From: Streptomyces sp. NBC_01775 | Lineage (GTDB): Bacteria > Actinomycetota > Actinomycetes > Streptomycetales > Streptomycetaceae | Direction of reading: 5' to 3' | Assembly (NCBI RefSeq): GCF_035917675.1 | Contig: NZ_CP109104.1 | Span: forward strand, 8,928,001-8,992,000 | Length of the DNA: 64,000 nt | Program-made: the position numbers and the translations under genes | The notes under the pieces: model-generated | Told to the model about the DNA's origin: nothing | Seen by the model: only the letters and a program-made list of their open reading frames with translations | The model's database searches: none | Shown here: positions 23,221 to 31,775 of the stretch, in pieces | Layout of the letters: each line of letters opens with the position of its first letter | Numbering within the stretch: position 1 is the stretch's first letter

Positions 23221-24968
23221 GCCGCCCCCGCTTCCTGGCGCGTCTGCCGGCCGTCCGCCGTACGCAGCCGGGCCAGCGCCTTGACCGCCAGCGCGGTGGC
23301 CAGGACACGGTCGGTGTAGCGGTAGCAGTGGCGCACGTACTCGTTGACGGCCGCTCCGGGCCAGGTGCCGTCGCGCTCCTGCCGGTCCAGCAGCCACCCG
23401 GCGGCCGAGGTGACGGACGCGGAGTCCGGTGCCTCGCCCGCGACGAGCAGGGCGTGCAGCGCCCAGGCGGTCTCCTCGACCGTGCCGCAGGACCCGGCCT
23501 CATCCCCGTCCGCCGCCGCGCCGGGGTCGTGCCCGCCGGTGCCCCAGGAGCCGTCCGGCAGCAGGCTGCGCAGCAGGAAGGCGCGGGCGCGCAGGGCGGG
23601 TTCGCTGCCGCCCTGCCCGGCCCGGGTGAACGCGACCAGCGCGGCCGAGGTCCCCGGCGTGAGTCCCCTGTACCACATCGCCTCCAGCGCCCCGTCCGGC
23701 CGCTGCTCCTCCGCGAGGCTGCGCAGCCCCTTCAGCACCCGGGCGTCGGAACGCTCCGCGCCGCAGTCCAGCAGGGCGACGACGGCCTTGGCCGTCATCT
23801 GCGGGCAGGGTCCGAACCCGCCGGGGCGGCTGTCGCGCACGGCCAGACTCCAAGAGCCGGAACGGTCCTGCATGGCCGTCAGCCAGCCGATGCCACGCCG
23901 CACATGGGGGTCGTCGGTGCCACCGGGCAACCTGTGCAGCAGCGAGCTGATCTCGGCGGTCTCCAGCGCCATCGGCCAACTGCGGTCGGTGGAGAAGCCC
24001 CAGTGACCCTCCGGGCAGGCCAGCGCGGTGAACGGAACGCTCTGCTGGCGGCGCCGGAACATCTCCCGCACCGGAACCAGCCTGGGGTCCTCGGCGTACC
24101 CGGCCTCCAGCAGGGCGGCGCCGGCGAAGCTGGACCAGGTGATGTCGAGCGGCATCAGGTCCCAGCCGCCGTCCGGCAGCGCGGTGCGGGACAGCCAGCC
24201 GGTCGCGGCCCGGACGATGTCGGGCGCCAGCCCGGAGCGGCCGACACCGAGGGTGATGAGGCTGGTGAGCCAGGGGTCACCGCTGAACGACCCGGCGTGG
24301 CGCTCGCGTTCGAAGGCCTGCCGGACGATCCCCGTGGCGCGCGGACGGAGGGCGGCGTCGAGCCGGCCGCCCAGTCCGGATCGCCCGCGCTGGACGGACT
24401 GGCCCAGCGCGAGTGCCGAGAAGATCGGCAGCCGCAGGCTCAGCGTCCGGCGGGCCAGGCCGGGCAACAGCAGCAGCTCCAGCGGCAACCGGGGCAGCGT
24501 CGCGGGGTCGCGCTCCCCGGCCAGGCTGTCGAACTGCCGCACCAGGCCTGCCATGGCGGGTTCCGGCAGGCCCTCCTCCCCGCCGCGGCTGCGGACCAGG
24601 GCCCGCGCCGCGGCGACCTCCTGCCGCGTGGTCTCCGGCGCCGTCAAGGTGAGCGCGGCAGCGGTGACGGCGGTGGTGAGTGTCTCGGTCGGGACACCGT
24701 CCATCGCCCAGCCGCCGTCCGGCCGCTGGGCGGAACACAGCCGCTCGACGGCCTGTTGGCACAAGGCCGCCTCCTCACCGGCGGGTCCGGCCCCCACGCC
24801 GTGCGCGCGGGCCGTGCGGAGAGCGACGAGCACGGCGGCCGTGTTGGCGGGCGAGAACCGGTCACCTCCGGGATCGACCACCCCATCCGCGCGGCGCACC
24901 GCGAACAGCGCCTCGGCGCCGTCGCGGACAGCACGCTCCAGCCGGGTGGCCACTGGCGAATCGGACAT
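23217..24968 (-). CDS. Squalene-cyclase/prenyltransferase-fold protein lacking the DXDD motif
   Basis: 583 aa. It has repeated QW-type motifs of the double alpha-barrel terpene cyclase fold: SAQRPDGGWAM near residue 80, TALPDGGWDLMP, TAMQDRSGSWSLAV, SLLPDGSWGTGG and DRQERDGTWPG. The C-terminal YRYTDRVLATALAVKALARL also resembles squalene-hopene cyclases. At the place of the catalytic DXDDTA (about residues 386-393) it reads CPQMTAKAVVALL, so the proton-donor aspartates are absent. It has no class I DDxxD either. It may be a non-canonical cyclase, a cyclase using another acid, or a scaffold. It lies between UbiA and an epoxidase-like gene, with ATGA coupling downstream. Confidence 0.75.
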   Translation of the reverse strand: MSDSPVATRLERAVRDGAEALFAVRRADGVVDPGGDRFSPANTAAVLVALRTARAHGVGAGPAGEEAALCQQAVERLCSAQRPDGGWAMDGVPTETLTTAVTAAALTLTAPETTRQEVAAARALVRSRGGEEGLPEPAMAGLVRQFDSLAGERDPATLPRLPLELLLLPGLARRTLSLRLPIFSALALGQSVQRGRSGLGGRLDAALRPRATGIVRQAFERERHAGSFSGDPWLTSLITLGVGRSGLAPDIVRAATGWLSRTALPDGGWDLMPLDITWSSFAGAALLEAGYAEDPRLVPVREMFRRRQQSVPFTALACPEGHWGFSTDRSWPMALETAEISSLLHRLPGGTDDPHVRRGIGWLTAMQDRSGSWSLAVRDSRPGGFGPCPQMTAKAVVALLDCGAERSDARVLKGLRSLAEEQRPDGALEAMWYRGLTPGTSAALVAFTRAGQGGSEPALRARAFLLRSLLPDGSWGTGGHDPGAAADGDEAGSCGTVEETAWALHALLVAGEAPDSASVTSAAGWLLDRQERDGTWPGAAVNEYVRHCYRYTDRVLATALAVKALARLRTADGRQTRQEAGAA

Positions 24969-24976
24969 CGCTGACG

Positions 24977-26020
24977 TCAGCCCTTCGGTTGGGGGAAGCG
25001 GGACACGGACGGCGGGCCGGAGCGGCCGGGTCGCGGGGGAGGCCCGGGGGCGTACGTGCCGGACGGGAATTCATGGCGGGCCCGCATACGCCGCTGCGAC
25101 AGCAGGCTCACGGCCAGCACGGGCAGCAGCACCACCAGCGCGGGGAGCGCCCCCCAGCCACCGGCGATCACAGCGGCGGCCAGCACCAGCCGCTCGCCCA
25201 CCAGCACCTCGTGGGACCGCAGCGCCAGCCGCGCCCCCGGAGAGGCGGTACGCAGCAGCGGAAGGAACGCCCACGCTCCGGCCACCGCCGCCACCGCCAC
25301 CAAGGCTCCGCAGGCGGCGGCCTCACCGGCCCCGGACACGTGGACGACGGCGGCTGCGAGCGCGGCGGCGTACAGCAGCGCGGAGATGCGGACGGCGGCG
25401 TCGAGACCCCGGACCACGGGCACGGTCCGGTAGCCGCCCGCACGGTCGCCCTCCACGTCGCGCAGTGTGCCGACCAGGTTGGAGGCGGTGTCGTGCGGGA
25501 GGAAGACCAGGGCCACGGGCAGCACCTGCCACGACGGGGTCTGGCCGGGCGGCGCCGCCACCCAGGCGCCGAACAGGACGGCCAGCGCGGTCAGCAGACC
25601 GCGCACCCCGTTGCCGAGGATGCCTCGCCCCTTCAGCAGCCGGCTGTAGGCCACCACCCCGGCCAGCGCGAGGGCGACACCCACCACGACCGGCCAGTTG
25701 ACGGCGAGCGTGACCAACGCGGCGGCCAGCACCGCGCCCAGTCCGCAGGCCCGCGCCGTGCCCGCGCCCAGCCGCCCGGAGGGGATGGGGCGCTGCGGCT
25801 TGCCGATGGCGTCCAGGTCCCGGTCGAAGTAGTCCCCGAGGTAGTGGCCGCCCAGCCAGCCCAGAGTGGGGCACAGCCACGCGGCGACAACACCCTCCCG
25901 GGTGGGGCCGCTCGCCCCGGCCGCCGCCCCGGCCAGGCCCACGAGACCGGGGTAGGCCAGGGTGTAGGGGCGCCAGGTCTCCAGATGGGCGCGGAGCGCG
26001 GCGCTCGCCGGTGCGCTCAT
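24977..26020 (-). CDS. UbiA-family membrane prenyltransferase
   Basis: 347 aa, about eight or nine membrane helices. The first Asp-rich motif is GDYFDRDLDAIGKPQRPIPSG (residues 62-82); the usual leading Asn of NDxxDxxxD is Gly62. The second motif is RDVEGDRAGGYRT. UbiA enzymes transfer a polyprenyl group to an aromatic or other acceptor, and some act as terpene cyclases. Its ATG overlaps the stop of the polyprenyl synthase gene (ATGA), so the prenyl donor is probably made by that enzyme. The C-terminal 45 residues are Pro/Arg-rich and outside the family core. Confidence 0.87.
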   Translation of the reverse strand: MSAPASAALRAHLETWRPYTLAYPGLVGLAGAAAGASGPTREGVVAAWLCPTLGWLGGHYLGDYFDRDLDAIGKPQRPIPSGRLGAGTARACGLGAVLAAALVTLAVNWPVVVGVALALAGVVAYSRLLKGRGILGNGVRGLLTALAVLFGAWVAAPPGQTPSWQVLPVALVFLPHDTASNLVGTLRDVEGDRAGGYRTVPVVRGLDAAVRISALLYAAALAAAVVHVSGAGEAAACGALVAVAAVAGAWAFLPLLRTASPGARLALRSHEVLVGERLVLAAAVIAGGWGALPALVVLLPVLAVSLLSQRRMRARHEFPSGTYAPGPPPRPGRSGPPSVSRFPQPKG

Positions 26021-27048
26021 CGGTCTCGGTTGACGGACAGGTCGGCCACGGTGGACAGCGCGTCCCGGGCCGCCGTGCCGGGCAGGTCCAGCAGGGCCGC
26101 CTTGGCGCACGACGCCTCCGCGAGGGCCTCGGCGCGGGCCGCTTCCAGAGCGCCGGTGCTCGCCAGCAGTCCGCGTACGGTCTCCAGCGCCGCCTCGGCG
26201 GGGAGGCTGCCCCCGAGCGCGGCGGACAGCTGTCCGCGTTCGTGCTCGTCGGCCTCCCGCCAGCACAGCAGCACCGGGAACGTCGGACGGCGGTTGGCGA
26301 TGTCGCTGAGCACCGACTTGCCGCTGGTCTCGGCGTCGCTGATGTGCGGAAGCAGATCGTCCGTCATCTGGAAGGCACGGCCGAGGTGTTCGGCGAACCG
26401 CGTGAACGCCTCCTGCGCGGCCGGCGGGGCACCCGCCAACTGAGCGCCGCCCAGGCAGGCCGCGCGGAACAGCGCCCCGGTCTTCAACGAGACCATCGTC
26501 AAGTAGCGCTCCAGGCCGGAGCCCGGCTCGCCCCGCAGCTCGTCCTCCATGACCTGACCTCGGCACAGGTCCACCCCGGCGTCCGCGAGGGTGCGCACCA
26601 CGGCCAGGTGCCGCTCGCCGGCCGGCATCCCGTCCGCGCACTCGGCCACCGCCCGGAACGCCCCGATGATCAGGGCGTCGCCGGTGACGATCGCGTTCGG
26701 CGTGCCGTGCCGGGCCACCACCGTGGGCCGCCCCCGCCGCAGGGTGTCACCGTCGATGACGTCGTCGTGAACGAGGGAGCCCACGTGCAGGCTTTCGATG
26801 CCGAGCGCGGCGGTCAGCGTGTCCTCGCGCCGCATCCCGGCAGCGGCGGCGGACTCGGTGAACAGCAGCGGGCGCAGCAGCTTGCCCGGCGGCAGCATGG
26901 CCGAGCGTTCCAAGGCGTCCAGCCCGACGGCGTCCTCGGGACATCGGCGCTCCAACTCCGCGCGCAGCAGCCGAAGCGTCGGCTCCAGCGGGCTCACCTC
27001 GACACGGGGCGGCAACATGGCGGGGGCGGCCCCGCGGCCGGCGCTCAC
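26017..27048 (-). CDS. Polyprenyl diphosphate synthase (trans-isoprenyl, GGPP-type)
   Basis: 343 aa from a GTG at 27048 that overlaps the aminotransferase stop as GTGA, with GGAGGG in the preceding gene. The first Asp-rich motif is LVHDDVIDGD (Asp95, Asp96, Asp99). The second is QMTDDLLPHISD at 227-238, where the usual DDILD is altered to DDLLPHISD. KT and GQ motifs are present. It condenses IPP with allylic diphosphates to give a linear C15-C20 or longer chain. I cannot fix the chain length from sequence, although bacterial class II GGPP synthases are the nearest style. It supplies the UbiA and cyclase-like enzymes downstream. Confidence 0.88.
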   Translation of the reverse strand: MSAGRGAAPAMLPPRVEVSPLEPTLRLLRAELERRCPEDAVGLDALERSAMLPPGKLLRPLLFTESAAAAGMRREDTLTAALGIESLHVGSLVHDDVIDGDTLRRGRPTVVARHGTPNAIVTGDALIIGAFRAVAECADGMPAGERHLAVVRTLADAGVDLCRGQVMEDELRGEPGSGLERYLTMVSLKTGALFRAACLGGAQLAGAPPAAQEAFTRFAEHLGRAFQMTDDLLPHISDAETSGKSVLSDIANRRPTFPVLLCWREADEHERGQLSAALGGSLPAEAALETVRGLLASTGALEAARAEALAEASCAKAALLDLPGTAARDALSTVADLSVNRDR

Positions 27049-28100
27049 GCCCAGCCCTCCGCACCGGTGCGGAACTCGGCGGCCAGGGCCGCGAACGCGT
27101 CGTTGGCCTCCCGTTCGGCGATCGTGACGCGGATGCCCTCGCCGGGTTTGCCGCAGATCATGACGCCGTGGTCCGCGCAGTGCTGCGTCAGCTCCTCCAC
27201 GCCCTTCTCCAGCGGCAGCCAGACGAAGTTGGCCTGGCTCTCGGCGGACGCCCAGCCCTGTGCGGTCAAGGCGCGGTGCAGCCGGTCCCGCTCCCGGGCG
27301 GTCTCCCGGCACCGCTCGCGGATCTCCCCGGCCTGGCCGAGCGCGGCGACGGCAGCCGCCTGCGCGACGGCGCTGACGCGCAGGAAGAGCTGGTGCCCGC
27401 GCAGCGGACCGAGCATCGGGGGGTGTCCGACGAGGTAGCCCACGCGCAGGCTCAGCAGGCCGTAGGACTTGGAGAAGGTGCGGACGACACAGACCCGTTC
27501 GTCGGAGCGGTACAGCTCGATGCCGTCGTCGGTACGGTCCGGATCGGCGAAGTCCAGATATGCCTCGTCGATGACGACCGTCACGTGGGCGGGCAGCCGC
27601 TCCAGGAAGGAGCCGAGCGCGCCCGGCCCGACGACCGTGCCGGTGGGGTTGTTGGGGTTGCAGACCACGACCATGCGGGTCCGGTCGGTGACGGCGGCGG
27701 CCATGGCGTCCAGATCGTGCCGCTCACCGGTCAGCGGGACGCGCACCACCGAGGAACCGGCGTTCTCCGCCATCATCGGGTACGCCTCCCACGAGGGCCA
27801 GGCGTGCACGGTGTGCGTGCCGGGGCCGGTGAAGGAGCTGAAGAGCAGTTGGAGCAGCGCCCCGGAACCCGGCCCGACCAGCACGTCCCCGGGAGGCACG
27901 CCCAGATGTTCACCGATCGCCGCGGACAGCCCGAAGCCCAGGGCGTCCAGCGTCCGGTGGGCCTGCGCGGCGGTCTCCTGGACGGCGTCCACAACGGCGG
28001 GGAGGGGCGGGTGGCAGGTCTCGTTGAGCGCCATCTGGTGGACGATCGAGCCCGGTTCGGTGACCGGCTGTATTCGATTCCATCCGCTCTTTTCTGACAT
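27045..28100 (-). CDS. HisC-like class I/II PLP aminotransferase
   Basis: 351 aa. Histidinol-phosphate aminotransferase type: VVVCNPNNPTGTVVG, DEAYLDFADP, and the PLP lysine Lys211 in RTFSKSYGLLSLRVGYLVG. There is an arginine near the C-terminus (GEGIRVTIAERE) for the carboxylate. The ATG follows GGAGG. It is the first gene of the seven-gene operon, separated from upstream genes by about 760 bp. A dedicated aminotransferase suggests the pathway begins from, or installs, an amino-acid or keto-acid unit, for example an aromatic acceptor for prenylation. It is unlikely to be the housekeeping HisC since no his genes adjoin it. Confidence 0.87.
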   Translation of the reverse strand: MSEKSGWNRIQPVTEPGSIVHQMALNETCHPPLPAVVDAVQETAAQAHRTLDALGFGLSAAIGEHLGVPPGDVLVGPGSGALLQLLFSSFTGPGTHTVHAWPSWEAYPMMAENAGSSVVRVPLTGERHDLDAMAAAVTDRTRMVVVCNPNNPTGTVVGPGALGSFLERLPAHVTVVIDEAYLDFADPDRTDDGIELYRSDERVCVVRTFSKSYGLLSLRVGYLVGHPPMLGPLRGHQLFLRVSAVAQAAAVAALGQAGEIRERCRETARERDRLHRALTAQGWASAESQANFVWLPLEKGVEELTQHCADHGVMICGKPGEGIRVTIAEREANDAFAALAAEFRTGAEGWA

Positions 28101-28816
28101 CGAGCCTCCAGGACGGAGAGGTGCGGGCCGGCCGGCAGCCGGTTCGAAGCATTACGGAAACCCAGCAGGCCGTCTGGATGCGCAGCCCGAACGCGCATTC
28201 AGCAACGCCTTTCAGCGCCAGACCCTAACCTCTCCGTCTTCGGGAAAACCAGGCCTCGTCCGCGAATCCATAAAACCAGGAGTAACGCGAAGAGTTCCCG
28301 AGCGGAACAAAAAGATATGGCTTCCCACTGATCTGCGGAATATTCCTGAATCTTCCCCAGGAATCCAGCGGGAGGAATGCGGCATCCTCCGGCGGAGGTC
28401 CGCGGAGAACGGCGTGCGGGGGACCGCCATGCGGTCGTACCAGCTCAGATGCCCGGAACCTGGCCCCCGGCGCTACCCAGGACGAGCCGGCCGCAGGCCG
28501 TATTTCCCGGCGTGCCCGGCCCCCGCCCCGAACCGTGCGCGGTCTGACGGTGCCCGCAAATGCCCGTTCCGGCGGGCGTCGTCCGGCTGGAAATCCCACG
28601 ACATGGGGGATGGCGGAAACAAACGGCATCTTTCAGTCGCCCGCTCTGCGCGGTGGATGCCCGGACGGATTGGCACCGATATTTCTTGCACGGAAATGCG
28701 CATTAAGCGCTCGGTGTACGTCACGGGGAATTGCCGCCGCCCGGACGGTATCCGGGGTCCGCCGCCGTGGTGGCGCGGATGTCCTTTTCCACGCCGCTGG
28801 TGACATATCCCCCGCT
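28101..28816. other. Long untranslated region upstream of the terpenoid-type operon
   Basis: 716 bp with no convincing gene on either strand. It has lower GC than the flanks, a palindrome GGAATATTCC near 28338, and A/T-rich stretches around 28300-28350. It probably contains the operon promoter and leader, and its length leaves room for a small RNA. Confidence 0.5.
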
Positions 28817-28852
28817 ACGCGCGGCCCGCCGCTTTCGAGGCGGGCCGCGCGT
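28817..28852. terminator. Perfect 14-bp stem-loop terminator
   Basis: ACGCGCGGCCCGCC (28817-28830), an 8-nt loop, and its complement at 28839-28852, 13 bp beyond the stop of the small secreted protein gene on the minus strand. Confidence 0.85.
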
Positions 28853-28865
28853 GCCTGAGAGGGAG

Positions 28866-29222
28866 TCAGCAGGTGACGACCTTGCCGTAGGAGCCCATGC
28901 CCCAGTGCCACGTCCAGGCCTGGCCGTGCTGGTAGGTCAGGCACTTCGAGTCGGGGCCGTGGTCGATGACCACCTTCAAGTGCATGGCCTTGCCGCAGTC
29001 GTTGCCGACGGTCACCGTCTTCTTGTGCTTGATGACGTCCCGGCGGACACAGGACGGCGCCGTTCCCTGGATGGCCGCCTTGTCCACCGCGGCATCAACG
29101 GGAGCCGACGGGGCCGTGGCGGCGGGCGCGGCCATGGCGGGGGCCGTTGACAGGGCGGGCGCGCCGCCGAGGGCCACCACGGCGGCGGCAAGGGCGAAAC
29201 TCTTGCGGATGGGATTGAGCAT
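28866..29222 (-). CDS. Small secreted protein with two-disulfide pattern, tendamistat-like
   Basis: 118 aa with a signal peptide: MLNPIRKS, a hydrophobic core and cleavage probably after APAMAA. The mature part has exactly four cysteines. Around them APSCV, NDCGKAMHLKVV, SKCLTY and a C-terminal VTC resemble the alpha-amylase inhibitor tendamistat, and the second-to-third cysteine spacing (18 positions) is identical. The inhibitor's Trp-Arg-Tyr contact triad is not present; IKHKKTV stands there instead. So the fold is likely but amylase inhibition is doubtful. It ends at its last cysteine. It lies downstream of a GH43-like gene on the same strand. Confidence 0.6.
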   Translation of the reverse strand: MLNPIRKSFALAAAVVALGGAPALSTAPAMAAPAATAPSAPVDAAVDKAAIQGTAPSCVRRDVIKHKKTVTVGNDCGKAMHLKVVIDHGPDSKCLTYQHGQAWTWHWGMGSYGKVVTC

Positions 29223-29405
29223 GGGCCGGAGTCCTCTCCGAGTGCGGTACAGGTGAGTGGGAAACCGCCCGGCGCGCGGGATCAGGAGTGCACGCCGGGC
29301 GCCACGGCCATACCCTCGGCCCGATTGCCGTATTCCGGGGATCACCCACCGCTGACCAGTGCGAATACACCGGTCCATGACGGGCTCAGGACCTCCCGCG
29401 GGTGG

Positions 29406-30752
29406 TCAGTCGCTGCTCGCGCGGCCCCGGTCCCGGCGCTCGACGTACAGACGGTTGCCCCTGGGGCCGGTCCATTCCAGCCGCACCACACCGGCCACGG
29501 CGGCGTCGGCGAGGCGCGAGGGGTCGGACCAGTGGCCGAAGTTCGGATTGCGGAAGAACGTCGCCCACAGGTGGCCGTCGTGGTCCACGAAGAAGTTGTT
29601 GTGGCCGGCGCCGACCCCCGCGGTCCACCGCTTGGAGTACGGGCCCTCGAAGCGGTCCGAAACGGCGACGACCGCGTCGTACTGGTACTGCACGCGGCCG
29701 GAGCCGGGCGGGTCGTAGGCATGCCGTGTGCTGCCGTCGGGATTGATGGACGCACGGTTCCACGCGGCGTGGAGGAGGTAGTACTTGCCCCCGTGCTTGA
29801 ACACGTACGCGCCTTCGAGATACGGCTCGGGGGAGTAGGGCTGCTGCTGGAACTTCGGGAGGTTCGTCGTCGGGACGATGTCTTCCATGTCGTCCCGGAA
29901 CTTCGCGTACAGGTCGTTGTGCAGCACGAGCCACGCGTCGTCACCCTCGCTGTAGAGGCTGCCGTCGATGTGGTGGTAGGCGCCGGGCTCGATGAAGTCC
30001 GGCCCCCCGCTGACCGGGTCACCGAAGGGCTTTTCGCGATTGCCCTCGGCGAGCCGGTACGGGCCCTCGACCCCGCCCTCGCTCACCAGGAGGAACGAGC
30101 CGACCTTCCGGGAGTGGTCGCCCATGCACGCGACGATGTACCAGGTGCCGCGGAAATGGTGCAGCTCCGGAGCCCAGGCCTGGCCGCGCTTGCCGAACCT
30201 GTCGTCGTGCCAGTACTTCTGCCAGGGCGCGACGACCGTGCGTCCGGGCCGGTTCTCGCCGGCGAACTCGGGCGACCACACCTTGCCCTTCTCGGCGCCG
30301 GGCCGGATACCGGTCGTGTCGGCCAGCTTCCACGGCCCCCGCAGGGACCGGGACACCCACACGAAGATGCCGTCGTTCCACGGGGCGGCGGCTTCGAGTC
30401 CGGGCACCCGGGTGGTGCCGGTGGCGACGTAGAGGGGACGGCCGTCGACGACGAAGCAGTTGACGTAGGTGTCCCGCATCCAGACCTGGCCGCGCTCCTT
30501 GTCACGGGGGCGCAGCTCCAGCGGGAGGACGAAGGAGTTGTCCTTGCGCGGCCACAGGTCCAGCCGGGTGTCCGCGAGGCCGTAGGGCGTGAGGCCGGGC
30601 CGGTTCGACGGGTAACGCCCCCGCGACGGCACGGCCTTCGACGGCGCCGCCTGCGCGGCGGGAGCGGGGAGCGCCGCGGCCACTCCCAAGGAACCGGCAC
30701 CGGCCAACAAGGACCGTCGGGCGAGGTGTGACCCGTTCTCGGAGCTGGTCAT
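29406..30752 (-). CDS. Tat-exported family 43-like glycoside hydrolase
   Basis: 448 aa. The N-terminus LARRSLLAGAGSLGVAAALP with a twin-arginine motif is a Tat signal; cleavage is likely near AQAAP. The rest is a five-bladed beta-propeller pattern: WNDGIFVWVSRSLRGPW, VWSPEF, QAWAPELHHFRGTWYIV, then GPDFIEPGAYHHIDGSLY and EGAYVFKHGGKYYLL. GH43 enzymes act on arabinose- or xylose-containing polysaccharides; here the acid and base residues are plausible Asp and Glu in these motifs, but I cannot assign a substrate. It is extracellular. The following small secreted protein is 183 bp downstream and may be separate. Confidence 0.78.
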   Translation of the reverse strand: MTSSENGSHLARRSLLAGAGSLGVAAALPAPAAQAAPSKAVPSRGRYPSNRPGLTPYGLADTRLDLWPRKDNSFVLPLELRPRDKERGQVWMRDTYVNCFVVDGRPLYVATGTTRVPGLEAAAPWNDGIFVWVSRSLRGPWKLADTTGIRPGAEKGKVWSPEFAGENRPGRTVVAPWQKYWHDDRFGKRGQAWAPELHHFRGTWYIVACMGDHSRKVGSFLLVSEGGVEGPYRLAEGNREKPFGDPVSGGPDFIEPGAYHHIDGSLYSEGDDAWLVLHNDLYAKFRDDMEDIVPTTNLPKFQQQPYSPEPYLEGAYVFKHGGKYYLLHAAWNRASINPDGSTRHAYDPPGSGRVQYQYDAVVAVSDRFEGPYSKRWTAGVGAGHNNFFVDHDGHLWATFFRNPNFGHWSDPSRLADAAVAGVVRLEWTGPRGNRLYVERRDRGRASSD

Positions 30753-31162
30753 CAGTCACGTCCTTCTTCGTCGTCCAGGGCGCCGGTGCCCTGTCTGGGA
30801 GGACCGGCGGGGGAAGTTGGTGCCCAGGGGGTGTCGTCCGGATACCCCTGGTGCTGCTCGCGCGCCGTGCGGACGGGAGGCGACGACGGCACGACGACGC
30901 CGCTGGTGAGGAGCTTCGTGGGGATGTCGTACAGGGCCGCCCAGGGTTGGCATGCCGCACAGCATGCGAACGCCCGCTGATTTTCGTCAACACTACGGAA
31001 AAATAATCCGGAGCTTCCGGCGCTCCGAAGGATCTGCGTATCGCGGCAACTCCGCAGGTCGCAGCGGGTGTTGAGGGGGAGGGTCAGGAATCACGATTGC
31101 GTAACGGGCCTTCCGTGCCGGAGTGCCGACCGGCCCGGACGCAGTTCCAGTTGGGCGGAAAA
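30753..31162. other. Divergent intergenic region
   Basis: About 410 bp between the GH43-like gene (minus) and the siderophore-transport remnant (plus). It includes an imperfect inverted repeat around 31004-31033 (ATCCGGAGC and GCTCCG...GGAT) and a moderately AT-rich stretch near 30980-31010. No gene is evident. Confidence 0.5.
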
Positions 31163-31181
31163 TTAGGTGAGGCTAAGCTAA
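31163..31181 (+). promoter_or_regulatory. Iron box (DmdR/DtxR-type operator)
   Basis: TTAGGTGAGGCTAAGCTAA closely matches the 19-bp actinobacterial iron box (TTAGGTTAGGCTCACCTAA, best on the complement). It lies just upstream of the GTG of a siderophore-transport gene, so transcription should be repressed by iron-loaded DmdR1 or DtxR-like regulator. Confidence 0.8.
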
Positions 31182-31186
31182 CTTTC

Positions 31187-31771
31187 GTGAAGGTTGGTGA
31201 TCAGACAGCCGCTGCCGCACGTCCGTTGCGTGGACGCGCGCTCGCAGCCGAAGGTGTGACCGTGGCGTACGACGACGTCGACGTCGTGCACGATGCCGCC
31301 CTCGCGCTCAGGCCGGGGGAGATCACCGCGCTGGTGGGCCCGAACGGCAGCGGAAAGTCGACACTCCTGCGCACCCTGGCACGTCTCCAGCGCGCCCGGA
31401 GAGGCACACTCACGATCGACGCCGCGACCGACGGTCTCGCCCTCACCTCCCGTGAGTTCGCCCGTCACGTCGCGCTGCTCACCCAGGGGCGACCCACCCG
31501 GAGCGGCCTCACCGTCCGCGACCTCGTCGACTTCGGCCGCTACCCCTACCGGGGCCGCTGGGGCAGGCAGGATCCCGACGGCAGCGCCGCGGTGGGCCGG
31601 GCCCTGGGCATGACCGGCGCCAAGGACCTGGCCAAGAACGCGACCTGGAAGTCCCTGCCGTTCGTGAAGGCCGGCGACGTGCACCGACTGTCCGAGGGCA
31701 TCTGGATGTTCGGCGGACCCGGGTCGATGGGGGCCTACGCCGACGCCCTCGTCGACTCCCTGAAGAAGTAG
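31187..31771 (+). pseudogene. Chimeric ORF: N-terminal half of a FecE-type ATPase joined to the C-terminus of a siderophore-binding protein
   Basis: 194 aa from GTG 31187. Residues about 1-145 match a siderophore ABC ATPase: LAAEGVTVAYDDVDVV, Walker A VGPNGSGKST, then LTVRDLVDFGRYPYRGRWG. After TGAKDLA the protein switches to the C-terminal end of an iron-siderophore-binding lipoprotein (TWKSLPFVKAGDVHRL, GIWMFGGPGSMGAYADALVD). There is no signature motif, no Walker B and no signal peptide. I infer an in-frame deletion that removed the rest of both genes, near position 31625. The product cannot work as an ATPase. It has an intact iron box upstream and is 4 bp from the permease gene. Confidence 0.75.
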
Positions 31772-31775
31772 CGCC

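Noticed and set aside
24028..26443. Long plus-strand frames opposite the cyclase-like and UbiA genes
   Set aside because: They run through several conserved minus-strand genes and consist of Arg/Pro/Ser-rich sequence.
27045..28100. Assigning the aminotransferase as the housekeeping histidinol-phosphate aminotransferase (hisC)
   Set aside because: No his genes adjoin it, and it is coupled by a GTGA overlap to a polyprenyl synthase gene; a pathway-specific role fits better.
28225..28629. A 134-aa minus-strand frame in the leader of the terpenoid-type operon
   Set aside because: No ribosome site or domain, and codon use does not show the third-position GC expected of a local gene.
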